34,207 nt of DNA from DASWJS01 sp036397035 (lineage in GTDB: Bacteria; Actinomycetota; AC-67). The translations under genes and the position numbers were made by a program. The notes beneath the pieces were generated by a model. The model was not told where the DNA came from. It ran no database searches and worked only from the letters and a program-made list of their open reading frames with translations. The DNA is taken from assembly GCA_036397035.1 (NCBI GenBank), contig DASWJS010000004.1, positions 1 through 34,207 of the forward strand, read 5' to 3'. Numbering within the stretch: position 1 is the first letter of the stretch; each line of letters begins with the position of its first letter. Of this stretch, positions 9,213 through 16,628 are shown piece after piece.

Positions 9213-9237
9213 CTGCCATGGACTGCGTTCCTAGGGT
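9209..9237 (+). promoter_or_regulatory. Sigma-70-type promoter upstream of the small secreted protein and trpE
   Basis: TTGACT at 9209-9214, a 17-nt spacer and TAGGGT at 9232-9237. Unlike most promoters here it leaves a leader of about 25 nt with an SD-like GAGGGAGAG before the ATG at 9269. It probably drives 9269 through trpE, since no other promoter is seen before trpE. Confidence 0.6.
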
Positions 9238-9268
9238 CTGACCGCCCGCGAGCGAGGGAGAGAGTCTG

Positions 9269-9826
9269 ATGCGACGACGAATCGCCATGGTGGCAGGCGC
9301 GGCCGCCGTCGTCCTCGTGACGAGCGCGCCCGCCTACGCGACCATGGAGCCGCCGAACGCGATCGGCTGCCACGGGTCGGCGACCATCACGGGCGAGGAC
9401 GGCACGTTCGAGATCGACTCGGACGACGACCTCGCCGTGATCCCGTCGTCCGGCTCGGCCGCATGGGAAGGGTCGATCACCACGGTCACCCACGACCACG
9501 CCGGCGAGGTGTGGGCGGACCTCGGACTGGAGTTCGGACCGATCGACCTCAACCCCAGCATCGGGAGCTGGGGCGAATCCGAAAACGCCAAGGACGAGAG
9601 CATGAGCAGCGGCGTCAAGGAGATCCCGAGCTTCGTGAAGAACCTGCCGCCGCTGCTGATCACGATCAGAGGGTTCCACGAAGGCGACGAGGGTCGCTGC
9701 GACGGATTCGTCGCGGTGGACTTCGACGGCAAGCTGTTCGGTCCGGTGGCGCTGGGCGTCCACGGCGCGACCATCCTGACCGCGCTCATGCTCGCTTCGG
9801 CCGCCCGAGCCAGGAAGGTGCTGTGA
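9269..9826 (+). CDS. Secreted, C-terminally anchored protein of unknown function
   Basis: 185 residues. The N-terminus (MRRRIAM, then an Ala/Val-rich core) is a signal peptide likely cleaved after AYA near residue 25. The body is acidic, with one Cys pair (IGCHG and GRCDG) that could be a disulfide. A C-terminal hydrophobic segment (VALGVHGATILTALMLASA) followed by RARK looks like a membrane anchor. An SD-like GAGGGAGAG lies upstream. No family is recognised. It overlaps the start of the next gene (GTGA), and the group leads directly into trpE. Confidence 0.7.
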   Translation: MRRRIAMVAGAAAVVLVTSAPAYATMEPPNAIGCHGSATITGEDGTFEIDSDDDLAVIPSSGSAAWEGSITTVTHDHAGEVWADLGLEFGPIDLNPSIGSWGESENAKDESMSSGVKEIPSFVKNLPPLLITIRGFHEGDEGRCDGFVAVDFDGKLFGPVALGVHGATILTALMLASAARARKVL

Positions 9827-10080
9827 CGATGCGCGGTCATCCCGTCCGTGGTGCGATCGCCGGGCTCTTCTTCGGTCTCTTCCTCGGGCTCGAGCTGATG
9901 ATGTTCAAAGTCTTGACGCTGGGGCGAACCTCGACGGTGTTCCTGCCGCTGCTGTTCATGGTCCTGGGTATCGTCATCGGGCTCTGGGCGCCGCTCGGCC
10001 GGCGGAGGACGGCGGCAGCGCCCCTGCCCCCGCCCCCCGCGCCGCCCCCGCCCGCCGCGCCGCCCGCCGACGGCGGCTAG
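9823..10080 (+). CDS. Small two-helix membrane protein with proline-rich tail
   Basis: 85 residues from the GTG at 9823, which overlaps the preceding stop (GTGA); an ATG two codons later (9829) is also possible, and AGGAAGG at 9812-9818 could serve either. Two hydrophobic helices (IAGLFFGLFLGLELMMF and VFLPLLFMVLGIVIGLWAPL) are joined by a short loop. The tail is almost entirely Pro and Ala (PLPPPPAPPPP and similar). Function unknown. The trpE ATG follows immediately after its stop. Confidence 0.65.
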   Translation: MTMRGHPVRGAIAGLFFGLFLGLELMMFKVLTLGRTSTVFLPLLFMVLGIVIGLWAPLGRRRTAAAPLPPPPAPPPPAAPPADGG

Positions 10081-11580
10081 ATGACGGTTCGCCCGTCGCG
10101 CGAGGAGTTCGTGGCCCTGGCGCGCGAGTACACCCTCGTCCCCGTCTGGCGCGAGGTCCTGGGCGACCTGGAGACGCCGGTCGGCGTGTACCGCAAGCTC
10201 GGCGCGAGTCCGAACTCCTTCCTGCTGGAGTCGGTCGAGCAGGGCGAGCGCTGGGGGCGCTATTCCTTCATCGGGATCGACCCGTTCAGCGTCCTGTCGA
10301 GCCGGCAGGGCAGCGTCACGGTCGACGGCCTCCCGTTGCCGGGCGCCGAGGACGCGCCCGACCCGCTGACCGCGCTCGAGCGCGCCCTGGCCGGCTTCCG
10401 CGCGCCGAGCCTGGAGGGCTTGCCGCCGCTGCACGGCGGCGCCGTCGGCTACGTCGGGTACGACATGGTCCGCTACGTCGAGCGGCTCCCGCAGACGACC
10501 GAGGACGACCTGGGCCTGCCGGAGATGTGGCTGCTGTTCACCGGGACGCTGCTCGTCTTCGACCACCTGCGCCAGCGCGTGTCGGTCATCGTGAACGTCG
10601 TGACCGGCGCGGACCCGGGCGCGCAGTACGACGACGCGGTGGCTCGCGCGGAGGCGCTGGTCGCCGCGCTCGGGGTCGCCGCGCTCGGGGCCGCCGCGCC
10701 CGGACCGAGCGGGCTCGACGCCCCCGGGATGACCGGCGACATCGACGGCGTCGAGAGCAACATGACGCCCGCCGAGTTCGCGGCCGCGGTGGCGACCGCG
10801 AAGGACAAGATCGCCGCGGGCGAGATCTTCCAGGTCGTTCCCTCGCAACGCTTCTCCATGCGAACCGGCGCGGACCCGCTCGACGTCTACCGCGTGCTCC
10901 GCCTGATCAACCCGAGCCCCTACATGTTCTTCCTGCGCTTCGACGACGTGGCGATGGTGGGCTCCTCGCCCGAGCCGCACCTGCGCGTCTTCGGGCGCGA
11001 GGCCACCATCCGTCCGATCGCGGGAACCCGCCCGCGCGGGGTGACCGAGGAGGAAGACCTCGCGCTCGAACGCGACCTGCTCGGCGACGAGAAGGAGCGA
11101 GCCGAGCACGTGATGCTCGTGGACCTCGCGCGCAACGACCTCGGGCGCGTCTGCGCGCCGGGGACGGTTCGCGTTCCGGAGCTGATGAGCGTCGAGCGCT
11201 ACTCCCACGTGATGCACATCGTCTCGAGCGTGACCGGCACGCTCGCCGAGGGCACCACCGCCTTCAACGCGTTCAAGGCGTCCTTCCCGGCGGGCACGGT
11301 GAGCGGCGCGCCCAAGATCCGCGCCATGGAAATCATCGACGAACTCGAGCGAACCCGGCGCGGACCGTACGCGGGCGCCGTCGGCTACTTCGACTTCGGT
11401 GGCAATATCGACACGTGCATCGCGCTCCGCACCGGCTACCTTCGCGGCGGCTCGGCCTACGTGCAGGCCGGCGCGGGGATCGTCGCCGACTCCGTGCCCG
11501 ACACCGAGGAGCAGGAGACCCGCCACAAGGCGCGGGCCTTCCTGGCCGCCGTGCGGGCGGCCGAAGCGCTGTCGCGCTGA
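10081..11580 (+). CDS. trpE: Anthranilate synthase component I TrpE
   Basis: 499 residues, normal for TrpE. It converts chorismate to anthranilate using ammonia from TrpG, the first committed step to tryptophan. The N-terminal SFLLESVEQGERWGRYSF contains the LLES motif that binds feedback tryptophan. The chorismate-binding core shows IRPIAGTRPRG, DLLGDEKERAEHVMLVDLARND, GTVSGAPKIRAMEI, RRGPYAGAVGYFDFGGN and VQAGAGIVADSVPDTEE. The ATG directly abuts the preceding stop, so translation is probably coupled. The inhibitory LLES motif argues for a biosynthetic, feedback-controlled enzyme and not PabB. TrpG is not encoded nearby. Confidence 0.95.
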   Translation: MTVRPSREEFVALAREYTLVPVWREVLGDLETPVGVYRKLGASPNSFLLESVEQGERWGRYSFIGIDPFSVLSSRQGSVTVDGLPLPGAEDAPDPLTALERALAGFRAPSLEGLPPLHGGAVGYVGYDMVRYVERLPQTTEDDLGLPEMWLLFTGTLLVFDHLRQRVSVIVNVVTGADPGAQYDDAVARAEALVAALGVAALGAAAPGPSGLDAPGMTGDIDGVESNMTPAEFAAAVATAKDKIAAGEIFQVVPSQRFSMRTGADPLDVYRVLRLINPSPYMFFLRFDDVAMVGSSPEPHLRVFGREATIRPIAGTRPRGVTEEEDLALERDLLGDEKERAEHVMLVDLARNDLGRVCAPGTVRVPELMSVERYSHVMHIVSSVTGTLAEGTTAFNAFKASFPAGTVSGAPKIRAMEIIDELERTRRGPYAGAVGYFDFGGNIDTCIALRTGYLRGGSAYVQAGAGIVADSVPDTEEQETRHKARAFLAAVRAAEALSR

Positions 11581-12506
11581 GTCTCCTCGCCTGCGCGCTG
11601 CTCGCGCTCTGGGCCTGCACGCCGGCGGGAACGTCCTCACCGAGCCCGTCCGCGTCCCCTTCGGCACCGCCGCCGTCGCCGTCGCTCCCACCCCGCGCCG
11701 GGATCGCGTTCCAGGCGTGGCGGGCGCTGGAGGACGTCGAGCTGCTCGCCGGCGAGATCGGCGTGCGCGAGGCGACGAGCCCGGCGTACCGGCGCGCGGC
11801 GCGAGCGGTGCGGGATCGCTTCCGCTCGCTCGGCTACCGCACCGCGGTGCAGCCCGTGCCGATCGTCGCCGGCGCGAACGACGACATCCCGGTCGAGGCC
11901 GGCGTGACGCTCAACGTGATCGCCACGCCGCCCGGGTATCGGCCGTGGAAGGCGCACACGGTCGTCGGCGCTCACCTGGACACCGCGCCCGACGCGCCGG
12001 GCGCGAACGACAACGCGAGCGGCGTCGCGGCGGTGCTCGAGCTGGCGCGGCTCGCCGCAGGCCACGAGATGCGCCTTCCTTCGGTGTTCGTCGTCTTCGG
12101 CGCCGAGGAACGGCGTCTGCTGCCGAGCGGCGAGCGGCTCCGCTACCAGGGCTCGGCGGCCTACGTGGAGTCGCTGTCGCGGCGCGAGCGCCGCGCGATC
12201 CGGGGGATGCTCAACCTCGACATGATCGGCAACGGCGACGCGGTGCACGTCCTGGGCGCCGGGTCGTTCAGCCGGTACGTGCTCGCGCGAGCAGAGCGAG
12301 CCGGCATCCCGGCCCGCGCCGACGCCTCGTTCTTCTACAGCGACCACCTTGCCTTCGCCGAGCGCGGCGTCCCCGTCGCGTGGCTGTGGGCGGGCGAGCA
12401 CGCGACCCTGCACACGCCGTCGGACGTCCCGCGCGTGGTCGAGCGGGGGATGCTCAAGCGCGCCGGCACGCTCGCGCTCCGCGTGCTCCTCGGCTACCGG
12501 GGCTGA
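11577..12506 (+). CDS. M28-family metallopeptidase, predicted lipoprotein, non-canonical start
   Basis: About 309 residues if translation begins at the CTG (11577) that overlaps the trpE stop as CTGA. The metal ligands of M28 aminopeptidases are present: GAHLDTAPD, GANDNASG, the catalytic Glu pair in FGAEER, LNLDMIGNG and the final His in HATLHTPSD. A lipoprotein signal (LLACALLALWAC) is followed by a Ser/Pro linker, so the enzyme should act outside the membrane. There is no ATG, GTG or TTG in frame between the 3' third of trpE and the signal peptide; the first conventional start downstream (GTG 11763) would delete the signal. A CTG start, a sequencing error or a frameshift are the options. 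Confidence 0.75.
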   Translation: MSLLACALLALWACTPAGTSSPSPSASPSAPPPSPSLPPRAGIAFQAWRALEDVELLAGEIGVREATSPAYRRAARAVRDRFRSLGYRTAVQPVPIVAGANDDIPVEAGVTLNVIATPPGYRPWKAHTVVGAHLDTAPDAPGANDNASGVAAVLELARLAAGHEMRLPSVFVVFGAEERRLLPSGERLRYQGSAAYVESLSRRERRAIRGMLNLDMIGNGDAVHVLGAGSFSRYVLARAERAGIPARADASFFYSDHLAFAERGVPVAWLWAGEHATLHTPSDVPRVVERGMLKRAGTLALRVLLGYRG

Positions 12507-12507
12507 C

Positions 12508-12513
12508 TATCAT
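12508..12513 (+). promoter_or_regulatory. -10 box for a leaderless trpC transcript
   Basis: TATCAT lies 9 nt before the TTG start of trpC, directly after the M28 peptidase stop. No Shine-Dalgarno sequence is present. Confidence 0.4.
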
Positions 12514-12522
12514 CGCCACACG

Positions 12523-13335
12523 TTGACTTCGTTCCTGGACGCGATCGTGGCCTCGCGAAAGGCCGAGGCCGGCCGCGTGCGGGCGGCCGGAGGGGTGGCG
12601 GCGCTGGAGCGTGCCGCGGGCGACGCGCCGCCGGCGCTCGGCTTCGGCGCCGCGCTGGGCGCCCCGGGCATGACGCTCATCGCGGAGGTCAAGCGCGCCT
12701 CGCCGTCGGCCGGGGACATCGCACGCGCGGCCGAGCCGGCCGAGCAGGCGCGCGCCTATCGCGACGGCGGGGCCGCGGCGATCAGCGTGCTGACCGAGCC
12801 CGAGCACTTCGGCGGGAGCCTGGAAGACCTGCGAGCGGTGCGTTCGGCCGTGGACGTGCCGGTGCTTCGCAAGGACTTCCTCTGCGACGAGGTCCACGTG
12901 CTGGAGGCGCGAGCGGAGGGCGCCGACGCCGTGCTGCTCATCGTGGCGGCGCTCGACGACGGAACGTTGCGGCGGCTCCACGACCTGGCGGGCGCGCTCG
13001 GGATGGCGGCGCTGGTCGAGGTCCACGAGGCCGCGGAGGTCGAGCGCGCGCTCGGGGCCGGCGCGCGCATCGTCGGCGTCAACACGCGCAACCTGCGCAC
13101 GCTCGAGGTCGATCTCGCCACGATCGACGCCGTGCGTCCGCTGATTCCGGCGGGCGTTGTGGTCGTGGCCGAAAGCGGCATCGCGAGCCGCGCCGACGTG
13201 CAGCGGGCCGAGGCGCTCGGTTGCGACGCGGTGCTCGTGGGCGAGGCGCTCATGCGCGCCGAGGATCCCGCGCGCGCCGTCGCCGCGCTATTGGGCCGTT
13301 CGTCGTCTGGGCCCGTTCGTCGTCTGGGCCGTTAG
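12523..13335 (+). CDS. trpC: Indole-3-glycerol phosphate synthase TrpC
   Basis: 270 residues from a TTG start (TSFLDAIVASRKAE). It closes the indole ring from CdRP in tryptophan synthesis. Conserved motifs: TLIAEVKRASPSAGDI (catalytic Lys), VLRKDFLCDEVHVLEARAEGADAVLLI, LVEVHEAAEVERAL, GVNTRNLRTLEVD and AESGIASRADV. The C-terminus is extended by a short repeated tract (see the repeat at 13293). The TTG is preferred because it lies 9 nt after a -10 box; GTG 12547 is the alternative and would trim 8 residues. The stop codon overlaps by 2 nt the stop of the minus-strand remnant (TTAG). There is no fused TrpF domain. Confidence 0.94.
   Translation: MTSFLDAIVASRKAEAGRVRAAGGVAALERAAGDAPPALGFGAALGAPGMTLIAEVKRASPSAGDIARAAEPAEQARAYRDGGAAAISVLTEPEHFGGSLEDLRAVRSAVDVPVLRKDFLCDEVHVLEARAEGADAVLLIVAALDDGTLRRLHDLAGALGMAALVEVHEAAEVERALGAGARIVGVNTRNLRTLEVDLATIDAVRPLIPAGVVVVAESGIASRADVQRAEALGCDAVLVGEALMRAEDPARAVAALLGRSSSGPVRRLGR
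13293..13334 (+). repeat. Short direct repeat at the trpC 3' end
   Basis: The unit GGGCCGTTCGTCGTCT (16 nt) is repeated as a 17-nt unit with one extra C, then begins a third time as GGGCCGTTA, where the trpC stop falls. Because the second unit is one base longer, the repeat shifts the frame. It encodes the non-conserved tail SSSGPVRRLGR. Confidence 0.7.
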
Positions 13336-13928
13336 TCGCCGCTCGGCCCTTCGTCGCCGAGCCCGGGCGGGGTCGATTCGGGCGGGCCGCCCTTGCCCGG
13401 GTGCTCGCCGTCGATCTTGCTCTGCAAGCCCTGCGGGAGCGGTCGTCCGCGCTCCTCGAACCGCTCGATGAGCGCCTCGCGCGCGGCGGCCTGCGAGTCG
13501 AGCGCGTTCTGGACGCCCGCCGCGCCGCCGGGCGGCAGCCGGTCGAGCAGCGCCGTGAGCACGTCCGCGCTGTGCCCCAGCAGGCCGGCGACCTCCACGG
13601 CGACTGCTTCGTCCTCCGCCGACAGGGCGAACGCGGCGCGGGCGTGCTCGGAGAACCGCTCCTGCAGCTCGGGCAGCGCCCCGAGGCGCCCCAGCCCCAC
13701 GGCGCGCTCCATCTCGGACGCTCGCCGCGAGGCGAAACTCGCGTGGAGCAGCGCATCCCCCGAATCTTCACGCGAGAGGGCGAGCCGGATGCGTTCGCCG
13801 GCGAGCTTGAAGGAGTACAGGGTGTCGCCGGGCAGCGTGTCCGCCGACGCGGGCACCGCGACCGCGGTCGCGGTGACGAGCGCGGCGATCCCTACGGCCG
13901 CGGCGCGCAGGACCTTGCGCCGGCGCCG
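13332..13928 (-). pseudogene. DUF5667-like protein remnant, 5'-truncated
   Basis: Reading from about 13928 down to 13332: a basic patch (RRRRKVLR), a hydrophobic helix (AAAVGIAALVTATAVAV), then ADTLPGDTLYSFKLAGERIRLALS, the signature seen in DUF5667-type proteins that follow sigma factor genes in actinobacteria. A helical acidic domain and a Pro/Gly tail follow. No start codon is found in frame near the expected N-terminus. Instead the reading frame continues out of the damaged sigma factor gene, joining it right after the truncated region 4. The frame is open further upstream only by chance. I read it as a gene that lost its 5' end by deletion; a fused, still expressed product cannot be excluded. 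Confidence 0.55.
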
Positions 13929-14244
13929 GGGCTCTTGCCGATCACGGCTCCGACCTCGCCGCTGGAAAGGCCGGAGACCAGCCGGAGCAGGACGGCGTCG
14001 CGCTGGTCGGGCGGGAGCCGGTGGACGGCTTCCAAGACCCGTCCCGCTTCCACTCGCTCGAACGCGCGGGCGGCGGGGTCGTCCTGCGAGGGCGTGTCGA
14101 CCAGCGCTTCCAAGGGGACCGGGCGCGCTCGCTTCCGGCGCGCGCATAGCGGAAGACGTCGTCGTAGAGACGCTCGTAGAGCCCGGCGAAGGCTTGGCGG
14201 TCCTTCCGCGCGCGCCGGGCAAGGTCTTCGAGCTCATCGCTCAC
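13928..14244 (-). pseudogene. Broken ECF sigma factor gene (internal deletion and frameshift)
   Basis: From the GTG at 14244 (AAGGAG just upstream) the frame reads MSDELEDLARRARKDRQAF and then LYERLYDDVFRYARA, the start of sigma region 2. Near 14135-14145 the sequence switches frame to KRARPVPLEALVDTPS, which is the linker before region 4; regions 2.2-2.4, about 50 residues, are missing. Region 4 follows (VLEAVHRLPPDQRDAVLLRLVSG, LSSGEVGAVIGKS) but the recognition helix stops after GKS, where the sequence runs into the DUF5667-like remnant. Two separate deletions, at least one with a frameshift, leave no functional sigma factor. An assembly error is the alternative. Confidence 0.65.
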
Positions 14245-14396
14245 CGTCTCCTTGTATCGCGTCCGTCAGTCGTTCGGCCGATCCGCGTTCTTCCGGGCCT
14301 TTCAACTGATTAGCGTTCGACCCCGCCCCGGCGTTACAGATGCCCCCGGCGCCCGGTCGCGGGGCCGGGCTGCTGCCCCGGGTCGCGGGCTCGGGA

Positions 14397-14402
14397 TACG
14401 CT
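14397..14402 (+). promoter_or_regulatory. -10 box for a leaderless K+ channel transcript
   Basis: TACGCT, 8 nt before the GTG start at 14411. The hexamer and the spacing are identical to those before hisF. The 35 region is weak (TGCCCC, 17 nt upstream). The rest of 14245-14396 holds no gene that I can see. Confidence 0.45.
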
Positions 14403-14410
14403 TTCGCCTC

Positions 14411-15409
14411 GTGCAGCGCCGGAGCATCCTCAAGCAGATTCAGTTGCCCCTCTACGGGCTCGGCCTGGTGCTTGCCTACGGGATCATCGGCTACGTCCTG
14501 TTCGGCTACGGGGTGCTGGACGCGATCCACCGGACGCTGCTCGTGCTCACGACCGTCGGGTTCACCCCGGCGGCGCCGCCCTCGACGGGCGAGAAGGTGT
14601 TCACCGCGAGCATCGCGGCGCTGGGCGTCGGGGTGTTCCTCGCGGCGCTGGCGGTGGTGGGGACGGCCCTGGCGGAGGGGCGGATCGGCGTGACGACCAG
14701 GAGGCGGCGGATGCAGCGTCAGATCGACCGGCTGAGCGACCACTTCATCATCTGCGCGTACGGACGCGTCGGGCGAGCCGTCGCGCGCGAGTTCGAGGCG
14801 CAGGCTGTCCCGTTCCTCGTCGTCGACAGGATGGAGTCGCTGGAGGAGCGGATGAACCTGGACGGCGTTCGCTACCTCGTCGCCGACCCCACGTCGGAGG
14901 CGGTGCTGCTGCAGGCCGGGATCGACCGCGCGCGTGGCCTGGTGAGCGCCGTGGACTCCGACGCGGACAACGTCTACATCACGCTGACGGCGCGTTCGCT
15001 GAAGGCCGGCTTGTTCATCGTGGCGCGCGCGAGCGAGTCCGCCGCGGCCGACCGCCTGTATCGCGCCGGCGCGGACCGCGTGATCTCGCCCTACGTTTCC
15101 AGCGGCCGCCACATGGCGCTGCTCGCGATGACGCCCGACGTGCGGGACTACCTGGACATCGAGGCGGCGGGCTTCCCCGCGCTGCGCCTGGAGGAAGTCG
15201 TGATCGACGATGCCTCGCCGATGGCGGGCGGGCCCGTGTCGGCGGCGTGCGGCGACAGCACGCCGGTCCTCCTGCGCCGCGCGGACGGGAGCATCCTGAA
15301 GAACCCGGCGCCCGACGAAACGCTCGCGGCCGGCGACCTGCTCGTGGCGCTGGGCGAGCCGGGCGGCGCCGAGCGAGGCGAGGCGGGCCGGGCGTCGACC
15401 GGCGGCTAG
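14411..15409 (+). CDS. Two-helix K+ channel with C-terminal RCK (TrkA-N/TrkA-C) domains
   Basis: 332 residues from the GTG at 14411. The membrane part has TM1 (LPLYGLGLVLAYGIIGYVLF), a pore loop with the selectivity sequence TTVGFTP in place of TVGYGD, and TM2 (IAALGVGVFLAALAVVG). A Rossmann RCK domain follows from about residue 112 (HFIICAYGRVGRAVARE, then FLVVDR and YLVADPTSE), which binds nucleotide or ions, and a TrkA-C-like domain ends the protein. It is a ligand-gated ion channel of the inner membrane by homology. Its stop codon TAG forms the first half of the -10 box of trpB. Position inside the trp region is not functionally explained. Confidence 0.85.
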   Translation: MQRRSILKQIQLPLYGLGLVLAYGIIGYVLFGYGVLDAIHRTLLVLTTVGFTPAAPPSTGEKVFTASIAALGVGVFLAALAVVGTALAEGRIGVTTRRRRMQRQIDRLSDHFIICAYGRVGRAVAREFEAQAVPFLVVDRMESLEERMNLDGVRYLVADPTSEAVLLQAGIDRARGLVSAVDSDADNVYITLTARSLKAGLFIVARASESAAADRLYRAGADRVISPYVSSGRHMALLAMTPDVRDYLDIEAAGFPALRLEEVVIDDASPMAGGPVSAACGDSTPVLLRRADGSILKNPAPDETLAAGDLLVALGEPGGAERGEAGRASTGG

Positions 15410-15412
15410 ACT
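15407..15412 (+). promoter_or_regulatory. -10 box for a leaderless trpB transcript, overlapping the channel stop codon
   Basis: TAGACT with the ATG of trpB 10 nt downstream and no SD sequence. The first three bases are the stop codon of the preceding channel gene. Confidence 0.4.
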
Positions 15413-15422
15413 TCGCCTCCTC

Positions 15423-16628
15423 ATGGCTCGCATCGCGACCGATCCCGACGCCGGGGGTCACTTCGGCCCCTACGGGGGCACCTACGTCCCCGAGGCGCTC
15501 ATGCACGCGATCGGCGAGCTGGCGGAGGCGTTCGAGCGGGCCCGCACCGACGAGGACTTCCAGGCCGAGCTGGACTTGCTGCGCCGCGAGTACGCCGGAC
15601 GTCCGACGCCGTTGTGGTTCGCCCGAAGGCTCACCGAGTCGTGCGGCGGCGCGCGCATCTACCTCAAGCGCGAGGACCTGGCGCACACCGGCGCGCACAA
15701 GATCAACAACGTGCTCGGACAGTGCCTGCTCGCGCGCGCGATGGGCAAGAAGCGGGTGATCGCCGAGACGGGCGCGGGCCAGCACGGCGTTGCGACGGCG
15801 ACGGCGGCCGCGCTCTTCGGGCAGGAGTGCGTGGTGTACATGGGCGAGGAGGACTGCCGGCGGCAGGCGCTCAACGTCTTTCGCATGGAGCAACTCGGCG
15901 CGCACGTCGTGCACGTCCACGCCGGATCGCAGACGCTGAAGGACGCGATCAACGAGGCCCTGCGGGACTGGGTGACGAACGTCGAGTCGACCCACTACGC
16001 GATCGGGTCCGTCGTGGGCCCGCACCCCTTCCCACTGATGGTTCGCGAGTTCCAGAAGGTGATCGGTGAGGAGGCGCGCGATCAGATCCTCGCCGCGGAA
16101 GGACGGCTGCCCGACGTCGTCGCCGCGTGCGTCGGGGGCGGTTCGAACGCGATCGGCATCTTCCACGGGTTCGTCGGCGAGCAGGGTGTGCGCCTGGTCG
16201 GGGTCGAGGCGGCGGGGCGCGGCATCGAGACCGGCGAGCACTCGGCGACGATCGGCGCGGGCGAGCCGGGCGTGCTGCACGGCGCGCTGTCGCTGCTCAT
16301 CCAGGACGAGGACGGTCAGGTCCGTCCGACCCACTCGGTTTCCGCCGGCCTTGACTACCCGGGCGTCGGTCCCGAGCACGCGTTCCTGCGCGACCAGGGG
16401 CTCGCGACGTACGTGTCGGCGACCGACGACGAGGCGCTCGACGCCTTCACGATGCTCGCGCGGACCGAAGGGATCCTGCCGGCGCTGGAGTCCTCGCACG
16501 CGATCGCGTGGGCCGCGAAGGAGGCGGGCGCGCTCGGCCGCGAGGCGGTGATGGTCGTGAACCTCAGCGGGCGTGGCGACAAGGACGTGGAGACCGTGCG
16601 CGCGCGGGCCGGAGGCGCCGGTGCCTAG
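15423..16628 (+). CDS. trpB: Tryptophan synthase beta chain TrpB
   Basis: 401 residues. It condenses indole and serine to tryptophan with pyridoxal phosphate. Motifs: HFGPYGGTYVPEAL at the N-terminus, KREDLAHTGAHKINN with the PLP-binding Lys93, AETGAGQHGVATATAAA, the phosphate-cup GGGSNAIG and the C-terminal LSGRGDKD. This is the canonical TrpB1 type that works with TrpA, consistent with trpA starting 8 nt before the trpB stop. ATG at 15423 gives the standard N-terminus. Confidence 0.97.
   Translation: MARIATDPDAGGHFGPYGGTYVPEALMHAIGELAEAFERARTDEDFQAELDLLRREYAGRPTPLWFARRLTESCGGARIYLKREDLAHTGAHKINNVLGQCLLARAMGKKRVIAETGAGQHGVATATAAALFGQECVVYMGEEDCRRQALNVFRMEQLGAHVVHVHAGSQTLKDAINEALRDWVTNVESTHYAIGSVVGPHPFPLMVREFQKVIGEEARDQILAAEGRLPDVVAACVGGGSNAIGIFHGFVGEQGVRLVGVEAAGRGIETGEHSATIGAGEPGVLHGALSLLIQDEDGQVRPTHSVSAGLDYPGVGPEHAFLRDQGLATYVSATDDEALDAFTMLARTEGILPALESSHAIAWAAKEAGALGREAVMVVNLSGRGDKDVETVRARAGGAGA

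Noticed and set aside
9213..10080. trp attenuator or T-box before trpE
   Set aside because: trpE abuts the preceding stop codon, leaving no leader; no Trp-rich leader peptide is seen.
9334..11691. Long open frame on the minus strand opposite trpE
   Set aside because: Arg/Gly/His-rich antisense frame typical of high-GC third-position bias; trpE on the plus strand is unambiguous.
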